Assembly: GCA_009746045.1 (NCBI GenBank)
Contig: RPFO01000156.1
Coordinates: forward strand, 6,722,914 to 6,786,913
Reading direction: 5' to 3'
Origin: Mesostigma viride
Taxonomy: Eukaryota; Streptophyta; Mesostigmatophyceae; Mesostigmatales; Mesostigmataceae
Length of the DNA: 64,000 bases
The notes below the pieces were generated by a model that worked only from the letters and a program-made list of their open reading frames with translations, made no database searches and was not told where the DNA came from. This document shows positions 52,299-63,552 of the stretch, piece by piece. The stretch's first letter is position 1. Every line of letters starts with the position of its first letter. The position numbers and the translations under genes were made by a program.

Positions 52299-54656
52299 AT
52301 GGCTATCACGAACAAGAATGTCGCTAAGAAGCTTACCTACAACGAGGATGATGATGGGCAGGATCGGCGGATGCCCAGAGACAACAACAAGAAGCCGGCT
52401 GGCGATGCGGCCATTTCCAAGAAAAAGAAAAAGAACAAAAAGACTCACAATGGTTGCCAGGACGAGGGGACGGCGGCTGCAAAGCCGACCGACCTACCCC
52501 CCTCCCCTGCGAGGCCGGAGGCCGAGACGGCTCCCCCCGGGGAGACCGGCTTACCCTCGACTCCGGCGGCCGCCCCAGCCGCAACCACGGCTGGCGCGGC
52601 CATGGCTGCGGAGACCTCGGTGGTAAACCCCACTGAGGCTCCACAGTCCGGCCCCACGTTGCCATCTCTTCGGGAGCGTATGCCCCGTCAGACGGCCTCG
52701 GTGGCACCGGACGGGACGATTACCTTTCGTCCCGCCACATCAAACCTTAATGTCCCTTTCGCCCAGGGACATAACCACATTGAGCTAACGTTTGGGCGAC
52801 CCTCTGCGTCCCTTCTTCGCAAGAAGAAGGACATGGAGAGTATTAAACTCGCACGGGTGGTGCGAAAACCTGTGGAACCCATCGCCGGACAACCAATGTC
52901 CGACGATGAGGTATCCGACACTGCCAGTCTCCCCGATGGGGAGACTGAGATCAATCTTACCCCAGCGCTCCTGGCGGTCGAGCAGGCCGCGCTGGTGGCA
53001 AATGAAGAACGCCGAGAGCGGCAGCGGGACCGAGAGGTCCGCCGAGAGGCGGCTTTTCGGCTCGCCGCTAAGCGGCAAGAATATGAAGAGGAAGCCGCCC
53101 GTCGCCTGGCTACCCACCAGGCGATGGCGGACGCGTACCGCGAGGCCACCCAGCGGTTACGTGACCTCTTAAAAAATGCTGACTATCCCATGGACTATGC
53201 GGACAGTCAAGACCTGGCCGAGCTTGCTCGGTCAGCACACTTTAAAACCATGTCCTCCATCACCCAAGCCAGGGTCACGGAGGCCATCTTGGCCAAACAT
53301 GGGGTGGTAGCTGAAGAAGCCCCCCCGCTGGAAACCACCAGCAAGAAACCCTCTCCCCCCAACCCCTGCAGTACAAGGAGGGACTGCTGGCCCTGGGCGC
53401 GAGGAAGGGCAAAGAGGCGGACTGTCCAGTCCGGCCTGCTATGATCATGGGAGAACCACTCCCTGACATACCCGAGGATGAGGCTGCTTTTCAGGCAGCC
53501 CTCCGGGAGCATGAGGTACGCAAGGAGATGAAGCGTCTCATGCGGGAGGAGGCCAGGAGGAGAGCAGAGGCAGACACCCCTGCCCGCCCCTCCACCGATG
53601 GGGCTGGACCCAGTGGGGTTACCCGGACACCCCCGGGCTCCCCCAGGGCCACCATGACCCCCCTCCCCCTCCCCCACCACCCCAGGTTCGCCCTGTGGGT
53701 TGGGGCCCCCTCCCAAACCAGGGGGGTGGCCAGGACCCCAGGAGGCCCTGGGGGGAGGTGCAGAGGTGCCACAGGCACCCAACAGGCCTGCTGAGGCCCC
53801 CCCAAGGAGCGGGGATGTCCTGGAACAGCTCGCCATTCTCCAGGCCCAGCTGGCCTCGTTGCAAGATCAGCAGTTAACAGCTAACCAGCTGCAAACTGTC
53901 GAGGGCCTGCGCGCCCTGATGTCGCGGTATGAGCGGGGGACCATCAACCTGGACCCCACCCGCCTGCAACAAGCAACCGACAGCTTCTTGAGGGCCAACC
54001 CCCCTCTCACAGGTGTGTTTAACCCTCATAAAAAGGAATCCAAAATCAATATTGCTGGCTTGCCTGAGGGTCACACTGTTGAACAAGCTAAGCAATTTGT
54101 TTTTGCTTTGGAGTATGGGATGGAAGGTCTTAACCTTAGACATCAGTTTAAGGCTCTCAGGGCCTCCTCCACATTCCATCAATCATCTCCTGCAATCAGA
54201 GCATTGATTCAAACCTATCAGGAACGTACCCTGACACCTGAAGCAGCCATTGAACAGTGGCCTACCTTTATCACTGATCTGAAACAGCTAGTGCTTACCA
54301 ATAACCACATGGAAGCAGTAGAACGTTTCAACTGGCTTGCTGCATATAAGGTGAACAAGAATAACCTCTCTGGGGATGCAAAAACATACAGGGTAATGAT
54401 TGAGAAAGACCTTGAGCTTCTCAAGCTCCAACCAAGGTATCTCATCCACACCTGGCTAACAAAAGCTAATTTGCAACCTTCTGTCCTGGCTACCCTGCTT
54501 ACAGGCCTCAAGTCCCTCTGGGACAACTTCAGAGCTGCCATGCTCTATATCGAGGAGGCAGTGGACCCCCTGGGTACTGGCAACAACCAGGCCCAGGACC
54601 CCAAGGTCCAGGGTGTCCAAGGCCACAAACGCAAGGGGCAGGCCAGCCAGGGGGGG
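52299..54656 (+). CDS. Copia-like Gag region (frame changes at homopolymers)
   Basis: From ATG 52299. Frame a (to about 53355): Lys-rich start (KKKKKNKK), Pro/Ala linker, then a charged helical stretch (EERRERQRDREVRREAAFRL, residues ~230-300). Frame b continues the sense from a C6 run near 53355 (QYKEGLLALGARKGKEADC, then EDEAAFQAALREHEVRKEM). Frame a resumes around 53700: LEQLAILQAQLASLQDQQ and a capsid-like domain (RYERGTINLDPTRLQQATDS, FALEYGMEGLNLRHQFKALR, LKSLWDNFRAAMLYIEE). At a G7 run (54650-54656) sense passes into the pol frame (-1), which carries the zinc knuckle. No known capsid family was assigned with certainty. Whether the shifts are biological, mutational or assembly errors is open. 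Confidence 0.7.
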
Positions 54657-57600
54657 CACCCAAGACCCACAAGTCCTCCCACCAAGGGGGCAGTGGCTCT
54701 CAGGGGCGTGGCAACACGTGGCACCGTGTGCCCCTGCATGGCAACCCCAACAACAACAACAACAACAACAACAACAGGTCCCAGCAGGGCAACAATAACA
54801 ACAGGTCCCAACAGGGCCAAAACAACAACAACAACAGGTCCCAGCAGGGCCAGAACCGGTCCCAGCAGGGAAACAACAACAACAACAACAACAACAACCA
54901 GCCTGGCAACCCTGGGGGGTCCATAAGGTGCCTGAGGTGCTTCCAACGAGGGCACGCACGGCACAACTGCCCCAACAACGACTCCCTGGCCAACGGGGTG
55001 GATCTCTGCCCGGGCTGCTGGCACGCACGTCATCCCCTGGGGCCTCCAGGCAGCCGTTGCAACAGGCCTCGCTACCCAAATCAATGTGAGTTCACTCACC
55101 TTATGTACTCTGAGGATGATGATCTCATTACCATTGGGGATGGCAACCAGGGCATAATTGATTTTGAGGCAGCAACCTTACTGTCCTCCCAACACCCTGT
55201 TCTGGAACCTTACATAAAAGCACTAACCCCTACTGTTGACAACTCCATAGATATCAAGGAGCTTGCTCATCAGCTGCACCTAGCCATGGGTCATGAAACA
55301 GTGGCTGAGGAACTGGCCAGACGGCTGGGGGGTAGTAGCATGGGAAAACAACTCAGGAATGCAGTAAAACTGGCTAGACAACACTGTCAAGAATGTCAGT
55401 TCAATAGCCCCAAACCTCAAAAATGGCATACTGCAACTCCTTCCACCAATAGGGGCATGATAGTGGGGGATGTGATGCACATCAACAAAGATGTCCAACC
55501 CTACCTGATCCTAAAAGACTCATGGTCCAGGTTCACAGTAATGGAACCCCTACCTGGCATGTCTGCAGGGCAGCTACGTGTTGCACTCATGATTGCTTTA
55601 CCCAGATTCTACCCAGTTGACAGAATTTTGCTTGATCAACAATTTTCTTGTCTGACTGACCTGGAAGGGTGTGAAGCAATAGAGATTGCTGGGCTGGAAG
55701 ATCATGAGGGTCAGGGGGTCATTGAAAGAACCATCAGATCTGTCAAAACCCTACTAGCCAAAAATCCTTCCAAGGATGCTACTTCAGGGGTCTATTGTGA
55801 CAGGGCACTCTGGTGTCATGAAATGTGCACAACCCTAAACATGAGACCTGTCTTGCATGCCACGTGGGGTGAAGTAATCCCAGCAGGCCTGCAGGCAGGT
55901 GTATATCCCCCAGAGGTGATAGCACTGTACAACACTGCACGTGCACAAACCTCAGCAAAACTGGCAGAAAAAGATAAAACCCATTCCAGGCCAGTATTCC
56001 AAAAAGGTGATCAAGTTCTCTATTACAAGGAAAACAGCTTTGGTAAGGTTGGAACTTGGCTAGGTCCAGTTACCATCCGTGGATTTACCAAAAACAGCAA
56101 GACCGTGGAGGTCAAGCACAATATCAATGGGAAGCGTCACAGGGTGAGCTGTCATAGAATTAAGAAGTATTATTCTCCCATGGCAGACGTGCCTGGGGAA
56201 GAGTCTTTAAGCATGGACTCACTACTTCTATCTGGCAACTCCAGCATGCCCAGCAGTAGCTCTGAGCCACCAATTACTGCTGTTGACAGCACCACAGCAC
56301 CCTCTGTGAACCCTTCCACCCTCAGTGAAGCCAGGCCCACTTCACAACCTGGGGATTGCTTAACCAGGCACGAGGTAGCTGGGTTGGAAGCATTAGCTCA
56401 GCCCCAAGGCACCAAATTGTCTGCCAACCCTCCCGCTCTGAGGTCAAGATTGGCAGTCGCCTTGCAAGCATTACACAGGTCACATAAGCAACAAGCTGCT
56501 GTGGCCGCAGGGTTGGCAAAAGTCTCAGCTGTGTGCACTAGTCAGGACCCCTGGACCCTGGCAATAGACACTCAGGCACAGGTCAGTGTGATCAGTGCAC
56601 AAGCCATCCCTGGTCTTGAGATTGCACCTTCATTTTGGGCACGGGTGCAGGATTTCTCAGGCCAAAGCTCACTGGATGTAGTGGGACAAGTGATGCTCCC
56701 TATACTTGGTATTCAGACACCCTTCCAGGTGGTGGAGGGGTACTCTGGTAACACCTTGTTGGGGGAACCTTTTGTATCCTATCCTGGGGTGCTTATCTCA
56801 GCTAATGAGCTCAGTGTCACAGGGGTGGGTGCAGTTCCTCTGGACCACTTTAAAATCCCTCTCTCCAGTATTGTCCCTGGTATGGATGCTGTCATCAAGG
56901 CAGTCAACACTCAGTATGCACCAGGGGAGATCCCTGATCTGGACAAGTTAGTGCACAGCCAGTTCCTCCATCCCTCAGCCTTTGGGCTGGGTAAGTGGGA
57001 CATAGCCATGCACTCACCCCACCAAATCTCCCACGTCATACAAGAATGCAAAACACAAAAAGGGTTTACCAAGTGGCTGATGGCCATTGTCCACCAAGCC
57101 AGGCAGGAATGGGTCCTGCCCAACCCCAAAAACCCTCAATACAAACCGCCTGTCACCCCTTCATGGGACGTGCCAGAGGGAGCCAAAAAGCTCAGATTAA
57201 AATTTGTTCTCAAACAAAAACCACAAAAAGTGGGCTCCCCAATCTTCCATGCCAGACCATGTGTCACAGAATTAAAGGGGACCTCCACACTGCCAAAAGG
57301 GGAAACATACACACCTGGGCTGCAACAAACCTCACTCAGGATCATGCTCTCCCTCTTCCTCCACAACCTCAATGCAGGCCAAGACTATGTCTGCAAAGCC
57401 ACTGATATTAAAAGGGCCTTCCTCAGGGGGGACCCAGAAAAGGCTGAATCTGTGTGGAAAGGGAAGGTGTACGTGGTAGACACCCCAGCTGTGTGGAAAC
57501 CTTATATTGATGAGCCCCACCTTATCATCAACATTGGGGTGGAAGGGCTTGTCAGTGCCCCAAAAATTTTCAGAGACTCAGCAGAGGAAGTATTCAAAAA

Positions 57601-58612
57601 GCTCAAGGCCACGTATGATGACCTGGACCCATGCTTTTTTGTTGTACCCACCCCCTCTGGACTGCTGTTCTTTGTGTGGCATGGAGATGACCAACTCATT
57701 TGTGGGCCTAGAGCTGAGGTGGAAACCTTTATTCAGCAGGTCCAGGAATCATATGAGATTGGCAAACAGGTGGAATTGAGCACAACCCCCATCCAGTTCT
57801 GTGGCATCATGTTGCAGCTGCATAGGCAGCCAGATCAGTGGGTCTGCTCTCTCTCCCCTCCTGCAGAATATATCCAAGATTGTCTAGATCTGCTGCAGGA
57901 CAACTACCTCCCCTTACATATGTGTGCCACTGTTCAGGGCAAACTGGGGTGGTGGTCAGCCATCTGTGGGGCTCCCTTAGCTGTCATCAGCAGGGTCACC
58001 CATGATGTTCTAGTCAAGATCAAATGCAGTCACATCAGGAAGTTGGTCAATGACTGTCCCCCCCTCATCCTCCATGGCCTGAATCTGATGGAAGACATCC
58101 ACATCCAATGTGTCATGGACAGCTCCATGGAGAGCAGAACAATCAATCAGATGGGGGCACGGGAATCAGGGCTGTTTTTTCTCACCAACAGGTCAGATTA
58201 CATGTCCCTCACTTCCTGGTACAGCAGGCTACACCGCAGAAAACCTGGCAGCAGCAACTCAGCTGAATGTCGTGCTGTGGTGTCTGCTGCATTGCATGCT
58301 CGTTCCCTGCAGCACATGCTCACCTGGCTACAAACCCAGGCAGGCAGCACATGCAATGTCATCTCACATCTCTATACTGACAGCCAATCTGTGATCAGTT
58401 TTCTAACCAAGAAATCTGTCTCTGCTGCTGTCCACACTGACTTGGATTGGGTGATCCTCAAACAGGAGGCCACCTATTTTTCCAGCTGGACTCATGTGGA
58501 TGATGAGGACAACCCAGCAGACGCTCTCACGAAGCTGCGGGATGCTGCTGGCCAACAGTACCAGCTCCTCTTTCAGAACATGAACCCCTATGATATCAGA
58601 GTCAGTGTTTGA
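54657..58612 (+). CDS. Copia-like Pol: zinc knuckle, integrase, protease, RT, RNase H
   Basis: The frame is open from the G7 run to TGA at 58610-58612; numbering below counts from 54728 (about 1294 residues). Asn-rich tract; CCHC knuckle CLRCFQRGHARHNC (68-81); integrase HHCC (H184, H189, C220, C223) and acidic residues D248 (GDVMHI), D303 (ILLDQQF), E333 (VIERTIRS); a GPY/F-like module (GDQVLYYKENSFGKVGTWLG); then a retropepsin-like domain (LAIDTQAQVSVIS with D614, flap-like DFSGQSS, NTLLGEPF); RT (TDIKRAFLRGD D893; VWHGDDQL D987/D988); RNase H (MDSS D1131, SAECRAV E1180, YTDSQSV D1218) ending DEDNPADALTK. Known copia order is protease-integrase-RT-RNase H. No DTG/DSG box is seen before the integrase here. 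Coding is otherwise undamaged and the LTRs are young, so it may be functional. Confidence 0.88.
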
Positions 58613-58986
58613 ATAAATGACTGGCCATAGCACAGTACACAACCACCACACCCCCTTACCACAGCGATAGCTGCTGGGCGCCATAAAATTCAACACATTC
58701 GTTGTGGGGTGTGAGTGCTGGCTAGGTCAGATTTGTATCCATTTGCAGCTTGAGGACACAAGCTTTGTATCCATTTACTTAATGTGTGCTTCAGTACCTG
58801 GCCAAACCAGCCAGCTGTGTACACCTTATTTAATGTGCAATATAACACCTGGCCAGAACAGCCAGCTGTAACCAACCTGGCTCAACCAGCCATGTCTCTT
58901 TTGTACCCCTAATCAACTTAAAAACAATAACAATAATGTTGGGGGTGCAGACCTGCATTAAGAAATAAATAATAAAACAATACTGG
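58613..58986 (+). other. Copia-like 3' untranslated region
   Basis: Noncoding. It contains repeated phrases (TGGCCAAACCAGCCAGCTGT, TGGCCAGAACAGCCAGCTGT, GGCTCAACCAGCCATG). The purine-rich GTTGGGGGTGCAG at about 58938 is a candidate polypurine tract, though some 35 bp from the LTR. Confidence 0.5.
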
Positions 58987-59458
58987 AGTTAGTCTCCATG
59001 CTTTGCTGTAGACTAAGTCTCAAAGGCATTGTGAATACAACGTATGAATAAGCCTTGTAAACCCACGTTGGTATGTGAATATAAATACCACGTGGGCTAT
59101 GCAGATAGGGATGCTAGTCGAGTCGCATACGTTTCCCTAGATAGGTACTTTGGGTACTGAGGTACGTGACAGATGTCAGTACCCAGTATACGTAGTGTCC
59201 TGTCATTGGACGGTACTAGAGTATCCTAGATAGGGACCGTACTGCAGCGTGCATTGATTTGTGATCGCACGATGCAGTGACTAGGCAGCTACCTGTCATC
59301 GTGCGGCCTCGGGCCAACGGTCTGCACCCAACGGTCACTGGCGGCGCAGCCGGTGAGAGGAACGTTGATAAAGGGTAAACCTATTTTCTAATGAACCAAG
59401 CAATTCATTGCTCCAAGCTTCAGTGTTCTCAAGCAATATATCCCACCGCATTCTAACT
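58987..59458 (+). repeat. Copia-like 3' LTR (472 bp)
   Basis: Matches the 5' LTR end to end except TCCTAGATAG versus TCCTATAGATAG near the middle and AAGCTTCAG versus AAGCTTTCAG near the end. TATAAATA is at 59080-59087. Confidence 0.93.
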
Positions 59459-59463
59459 CACAC

Positions 59464-60245
59464 CTGTCATGGTGCAGTATTCTGATGGCAGGAGAAGCTG
59501 CTCACCTGGCTACGTGCAGCTCATCTTCCAAGTTTGTTCATCCCAGACTTTGGAAGTGACAGCAGATGTCATTCCCCTCACGGCAGCAGATGTGATTTTG
59601 GGGATCCCATGGTTGTCTGACACCAATCCTGCTATTTCTTGGCCTGACAGGGTGGTCCAGTTCAAGGATGGGACAGTATGGGATGCTACCTGTGTGTTGC
59701 CAGGGGGGAGAAGAACAGCCACTGAGTGCTGTTCCACACAGACAGCTGTCAATGATGGCAAGGGAGGGGAAGCAGGTGCGAAAAGGGTGGATCAAGAGCC
59801 GACTTTGGAGGAGAAACGGGCTGCCCTGCTGAAGCATGTGTGGTCTGCCAAGCACACTCTGTCTTATTTGGCCACCTATCCAGTGGAACACATCTTCTTC
59901 CTGCATTTGGTGCCTAATGAACCTGAGTCTGCTAGTGGTCATTCTGTCAATGCAGTCAGTTCTACTGTCACCACTGAGCAACAACAGCAGCATGATGCCT
60001 TGCTGGACAAGTATGGAGCCATCTTTGAGGACAAGATGCCCCAGTATCCTCCTGAGGGACCCATCACACACGTCATCAAGTTGGTAGAGGGTGCTCGTCC
60101 TCCTTTTGTGCCTATGTACAGGATGGGCCCTGCAGAGATGGCGGAGCTGAAGACCATACTTATTGGCCTGTTGGAGGCGGGTCTGATCCTCCCAGCTAAC
60201 AGCCCTTTCAGTTCTGGATGTTTGCTTGTACCCAAGCATGATGGG
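59464..60245 (+). pseudogene. Ty3/gypsy Pol: protease C-terminus to RT start
   Basis: Resumes the protease frame after the copia-like insert: VMVQYSDGRRSC, VTADVIPLTAADVILGIPWL (ILG box of retropepsin), SDTNPAISW, a linker, then the RT lead-in PPEGPITHVIKLVEGARPPF, PAEMAELKTILIGLLEAGLI and SPFSSGCLLVPKHDG. A frame change occurs in GGGCCGGGGG at about 60243-60253. Confidence 0.85.
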
Positions 60246-60640
60246 CCGGGGGTGGAGGTTGTGCATTGACCTGAGGGGACTGAACAAGGTGACTGTCAAG
60301 TCCAGGTACCCTCTGCCAAGAATTGATGAGTTGCTGGAGAGGACTGCAGGAGCTGCCTTCTTTACAAAGTTTGACCTCAGGCACGCTTTCTGGCAGATCA
60401 GGGTGGCTACTGAGGACATCCCCAAGACGGCCTTTTCTACCCCATGGGGACAGTTCCAGTGGACCGTAATGCCCATGGGTGCCTCTAACAGTCCTGCCAC
60501 TATGCAGATGTTTGTCAATGCTATCTTTGGCCACCTAACTGGAAATGCCCTGCCCCAGATCTCACCTGATCTTCGCAACCCCAGGTTCAAAGACATTGCC
60601 CACTTGTGTGACACTACCAGGGTGGTCTTCAGGATGTGTG
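60246..60640 (+). pseudogene. Ty3/gypsy Pol: reverse transcriptase, N-terminal half
   Basis: RLCIDLRGLNKVTVKSRYPL, PRIDELLE, FFTKFDLRHAFWQI (first catalytic Asp) and TPWGQFQWTVMPMGASNSPA are canonical RT blocks. After FVNAIFGHL comes about 35 extra residues (GNALPQISPDLRNPRFKDIA and onward) before the YLDD block, where most gypsy RTs have fewer than ten. A frame change follows near 60635. Confidence 0.85.
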
Positions 60641-61412
60641 GTCGTCTACCTGGACGACATTCTGGTACACTCTCGTACCTTCAGAGAGCATCTGGAGAAC
60701 GTGGAGGAGGTCCTTAAGGTGATCCATCAGTATCATCTGTCGGTGAAGAGGTCCAAGGTGGAGTGGGGCCAAGAGGTGAAGTTTCTGGGCTACCAGCTGA
60801 GTGCTGCAGGTATGACTCCTGAGGCCAGCAAGGTCTCTGCTGTTTTGGAGTGGCCTGTGTTGAAGTCAGCTCATGATGTCAAATCCTTTCTGGGCCTGGT
60901 GGGCTGGTACCGACGGTTCATCCCTGACATGGCGGCCATCTCTGGTCCCCTGTTAGCCCTGCTCAAGAAGGATGTTCCCTTTGAGTGGACTGCAGCATGC
61001 CAGCAAGCTTTTGATGTGTTGAAGCAGAAGCTTACCACTGCTCCCTTGTTGGTGGGCCCCAACCCAGACTTGCCATACCAGGTTAGGTCTGATGCCTCAC
61101 AGGGTGCTATTGGTGCAGTACTAATGCAAGATCATGGCAAGGGTCCTCAACCAGTGGAATACATGTCCAGGAGTATGACGTCTGCAGAACGTAACTACCC
61201 TGTTCATGAGCAGGAGCTGCTGGGATTGGTGGTGGCCTGTCATAAGTGGGAACACCTACTGAAGGGGGCTCAGTTTTCTGTGGCCAGCAGCGCCAAGGAT
61301 GGACAGGGCAACGAGTCTATTACCCTGATGACTGACCACAGGCCCTTGGTACATGTGTTGGAACAGACTCGGATGAGTAAGAGGATGGCTGGATGGATGG
61401 AGTTCCTGGGGG
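60641..61412 (+). pseudogene. Ty3/gypsy Pol: RT catalytic core, thumb and RNase H
   Basis: CVVVYLDDILVHSRTFREHL (YLDD), KVEWGQEVKFLGYQLS, then the RNase H start VRSDASQGAIGAVLMQ, EYMSRSMTSAERNYPVHEQE, LGLVVACHKWEHLLKG and LMTDHRPLVHVLEQ. The frame breaks in GGGGGG near 61410. Confidence 0.87.
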
Positions 61413-63552
61413 GTTCGGACCTTTCTCTGTGAGGTACATTCCTGGTACGCAGAATGTGGTGCCTGACGCCCTGTCCAGGAGGAGGGATTTAATGGGGAGT
61501 TTTCATGAGGACTTGGACATCTGTGCTGCCCTGATTTCTGTGGTAGAGTGTGGAGCCTTGACTAGAGCTCAGGCCAACAACCAGAAGGTTTCTCAACTGT
61601 TGACACCACCTGTAGGGAATAACGGTGGTCCCGTGATGCTCATCGACCAGGGCTCTGTCCCAGAGTTGACAGGCGTCCAGGAGGGTGTCCAGTCACTGTC
61701 TGACAGTCTTAGGAGAAGTCCTGACGGTGTGGTGCCCACTCCCACAGTGCAGCCTGGTGAAGGAGACCCTGCTAGGCGCAGCAGAGGTAGGCCCAGAAAG
61801 TGGGTCATGGACCCTGCGTTGGTAGGCCGGTCCAAGGTGTTGGCCTCTCAGGTGATGGCAAGGCAAAAGGGGCCTATAGCTACTACTGTCTCATCCAAGC
61901 AGTTGGTGGCTAGTCCTGGGCAGGAAGAGGAGATGCAGATGCAGCCCCTGGGACCTGACAAGGACCTGGTGTTGCCTAATCCTTTAAATATTTCCCTGCT
62001 GGACGTCATCAAGGCCTTCACCAAGACGGAGGACATGGCTACTGCAGCTATTCAGAGGGGCAACTTTGGCAATAGACCTGTAGAATACTGGGAGGGCGTT
62101 CTGTATGTTCACACTCATGATGCAGAGCATACGGTGACTAGGAAAGTGTATGTGCCTGAGATGGCCATTCCCACAGTGTTACACTGTTTCCATGACGATG
62201 TGACTGCGTGTCATCCTGGTTATGCTAAGCTACTTCATGAGGTGCAGCAGAGATTTTGGTGGCCTGGCCTTTATCAGGATGTTAAGGCCTACGTGGATTC
62301 TTGTGACTCCTGCCAGAGAAACAAGGTCAGGAACCAAGCCACGCCCATCTTTCCCATGGCTATGCCCATTCCCCTGCGTCCTTGGATCAGTGTGACTATG
62401 GATTTTATCTGTGGTCTCCCCATGTCAGATGGTGGCAATGACAGGATCCTTGTGGTCATGGACAGACTTTCCAGGATGTGCCATCTGATTCCTTGCAACA
62501 CTCATCTCACCGCTGCACAGTGTGTGGATTTGTTTATGAAGGAGATCTACCGTCTGCACGGCATGCCTAGAGTTATCATCACTGATCAGGACCCCCTTTG
62601 GTTGTCAGGGTTTTGGAAGTCATTCTTTGACATCCTAGACACTAAGCTGGCCTTCGGTGTGGCATACAGGTGTGCCAGTACTGGGGCGGTGGAGAGGATG
62701 AACCGGATCGTCAGGGAGTGTCAAAAGCACTATTGTACCCACGACAACAAGGACTGGGACAAGAAGCTACCTTTCATAGAATTCGCCATCAACAACTCTC
62801 CTCTGGCTCCTCACCAGATGTCCCCCTTTGTAATCTGCAATGGTCAGTGTCCCCTGACACCATTCGACTTGGAACTGCCTGACAGAGACGCTGAAGGCCC
62901 TTTCCAGCGACGTCTTGGTTCAGTCCAGCAGTTGTTGGCTTCCTTCCAGGAGGCTCACAGCATCGTGGCTACCCAGATGTTGAGGACACAGGACAAGTAC
63001 CTGACTAACGCCTGGCAGCAGACGGTGGCCAGTCATTCCTTTGTAGTTCCTGGGGACTTGGTGCTGTTGGAAGCCAACAGAGTGCTGCCTGAGAAGGAGC
63101 AGTGCAGGAAACTGCAACCACTCTGGTTGGGTCCTTACCCAGTGTTGGCAACCTTCCACTATGGTACAGTGGTCCAGGTCCAAGTGCCTTCTCACTGGAA
63201 GCTCAGGAATAATATTTTTCACCTAGCCCAGCTGAAGCTGTACAGGCGCAACACCTTACCAGGCAGATTGTCTGCCCCTTTGCCTTATGAATTGGATTCT
63301 GAGGGGGAGAAGATCTATGAAGTGGAGCGGTTGTTGGCTCACAGGGTGAAGGGGAAAGGTCGTACCAAACAGTTGCAGTTTAAGGTACACTGGAAGGGAG
63401 AGCTAGAGGTGACTGCTACGTGGCTATGGTTGTCTGATCTCACCAACAGTCACTCTGCTGTACTAGAGTATTGTCAGCGTCATGGTATCACCTTGCCTGA
63501 GTGGTATGTCATGGGCTCTGAGCGGTGTGCTCCCCTTCATAGCTCCCAGTGA
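61413..63552 (+). pseudogene. Ty3/gypsy Pol: integrase and chromodomain
   Basis: Starts with FSVRYIPGTQNVVPDALSRR, the usual RNase H/integrase junction. Linker, then integrase zinc-binding domain (HDDVTACHPGYAKLL ... CDSCQRNK), catalytic core VTMDFICGLP, RVIITDQDPLWLSGFWKSFF and GAVERMNRIVREC (D, D, E), GPY/F module (LQPLWLGPYPVLATF), and a C-terminal chromodomain (EKIYEVERLLAHRVKG, LQFKVHWKG, ATWLWLSDL). Chromodomains direct integration into marked chromatin. This segment is intact over about 700 codons to TGA at 63550-63552 but is out of frame with the preceding Pol. Confidence 0.9.

Larger units (their letters stand above)
51806..59458 (+). mobile_element. Complete copia-like LTR retrotransposon nested in the gypsy element
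   Basis: Two near-identical LTRs, 5-bp TSD CACAC (51801-51805 and 59459-59463), and a gag-pol region. Total 7653 bp. The LTRs differ only by a 2-nt and a 1-nt indel, so insertion was recent. RT and RNase H are Ty1/copia-like (integrase before RT), but the protease is misplaced and the integrase tail is GPY/F-like; see the pol entry. Confidence 0.95.
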
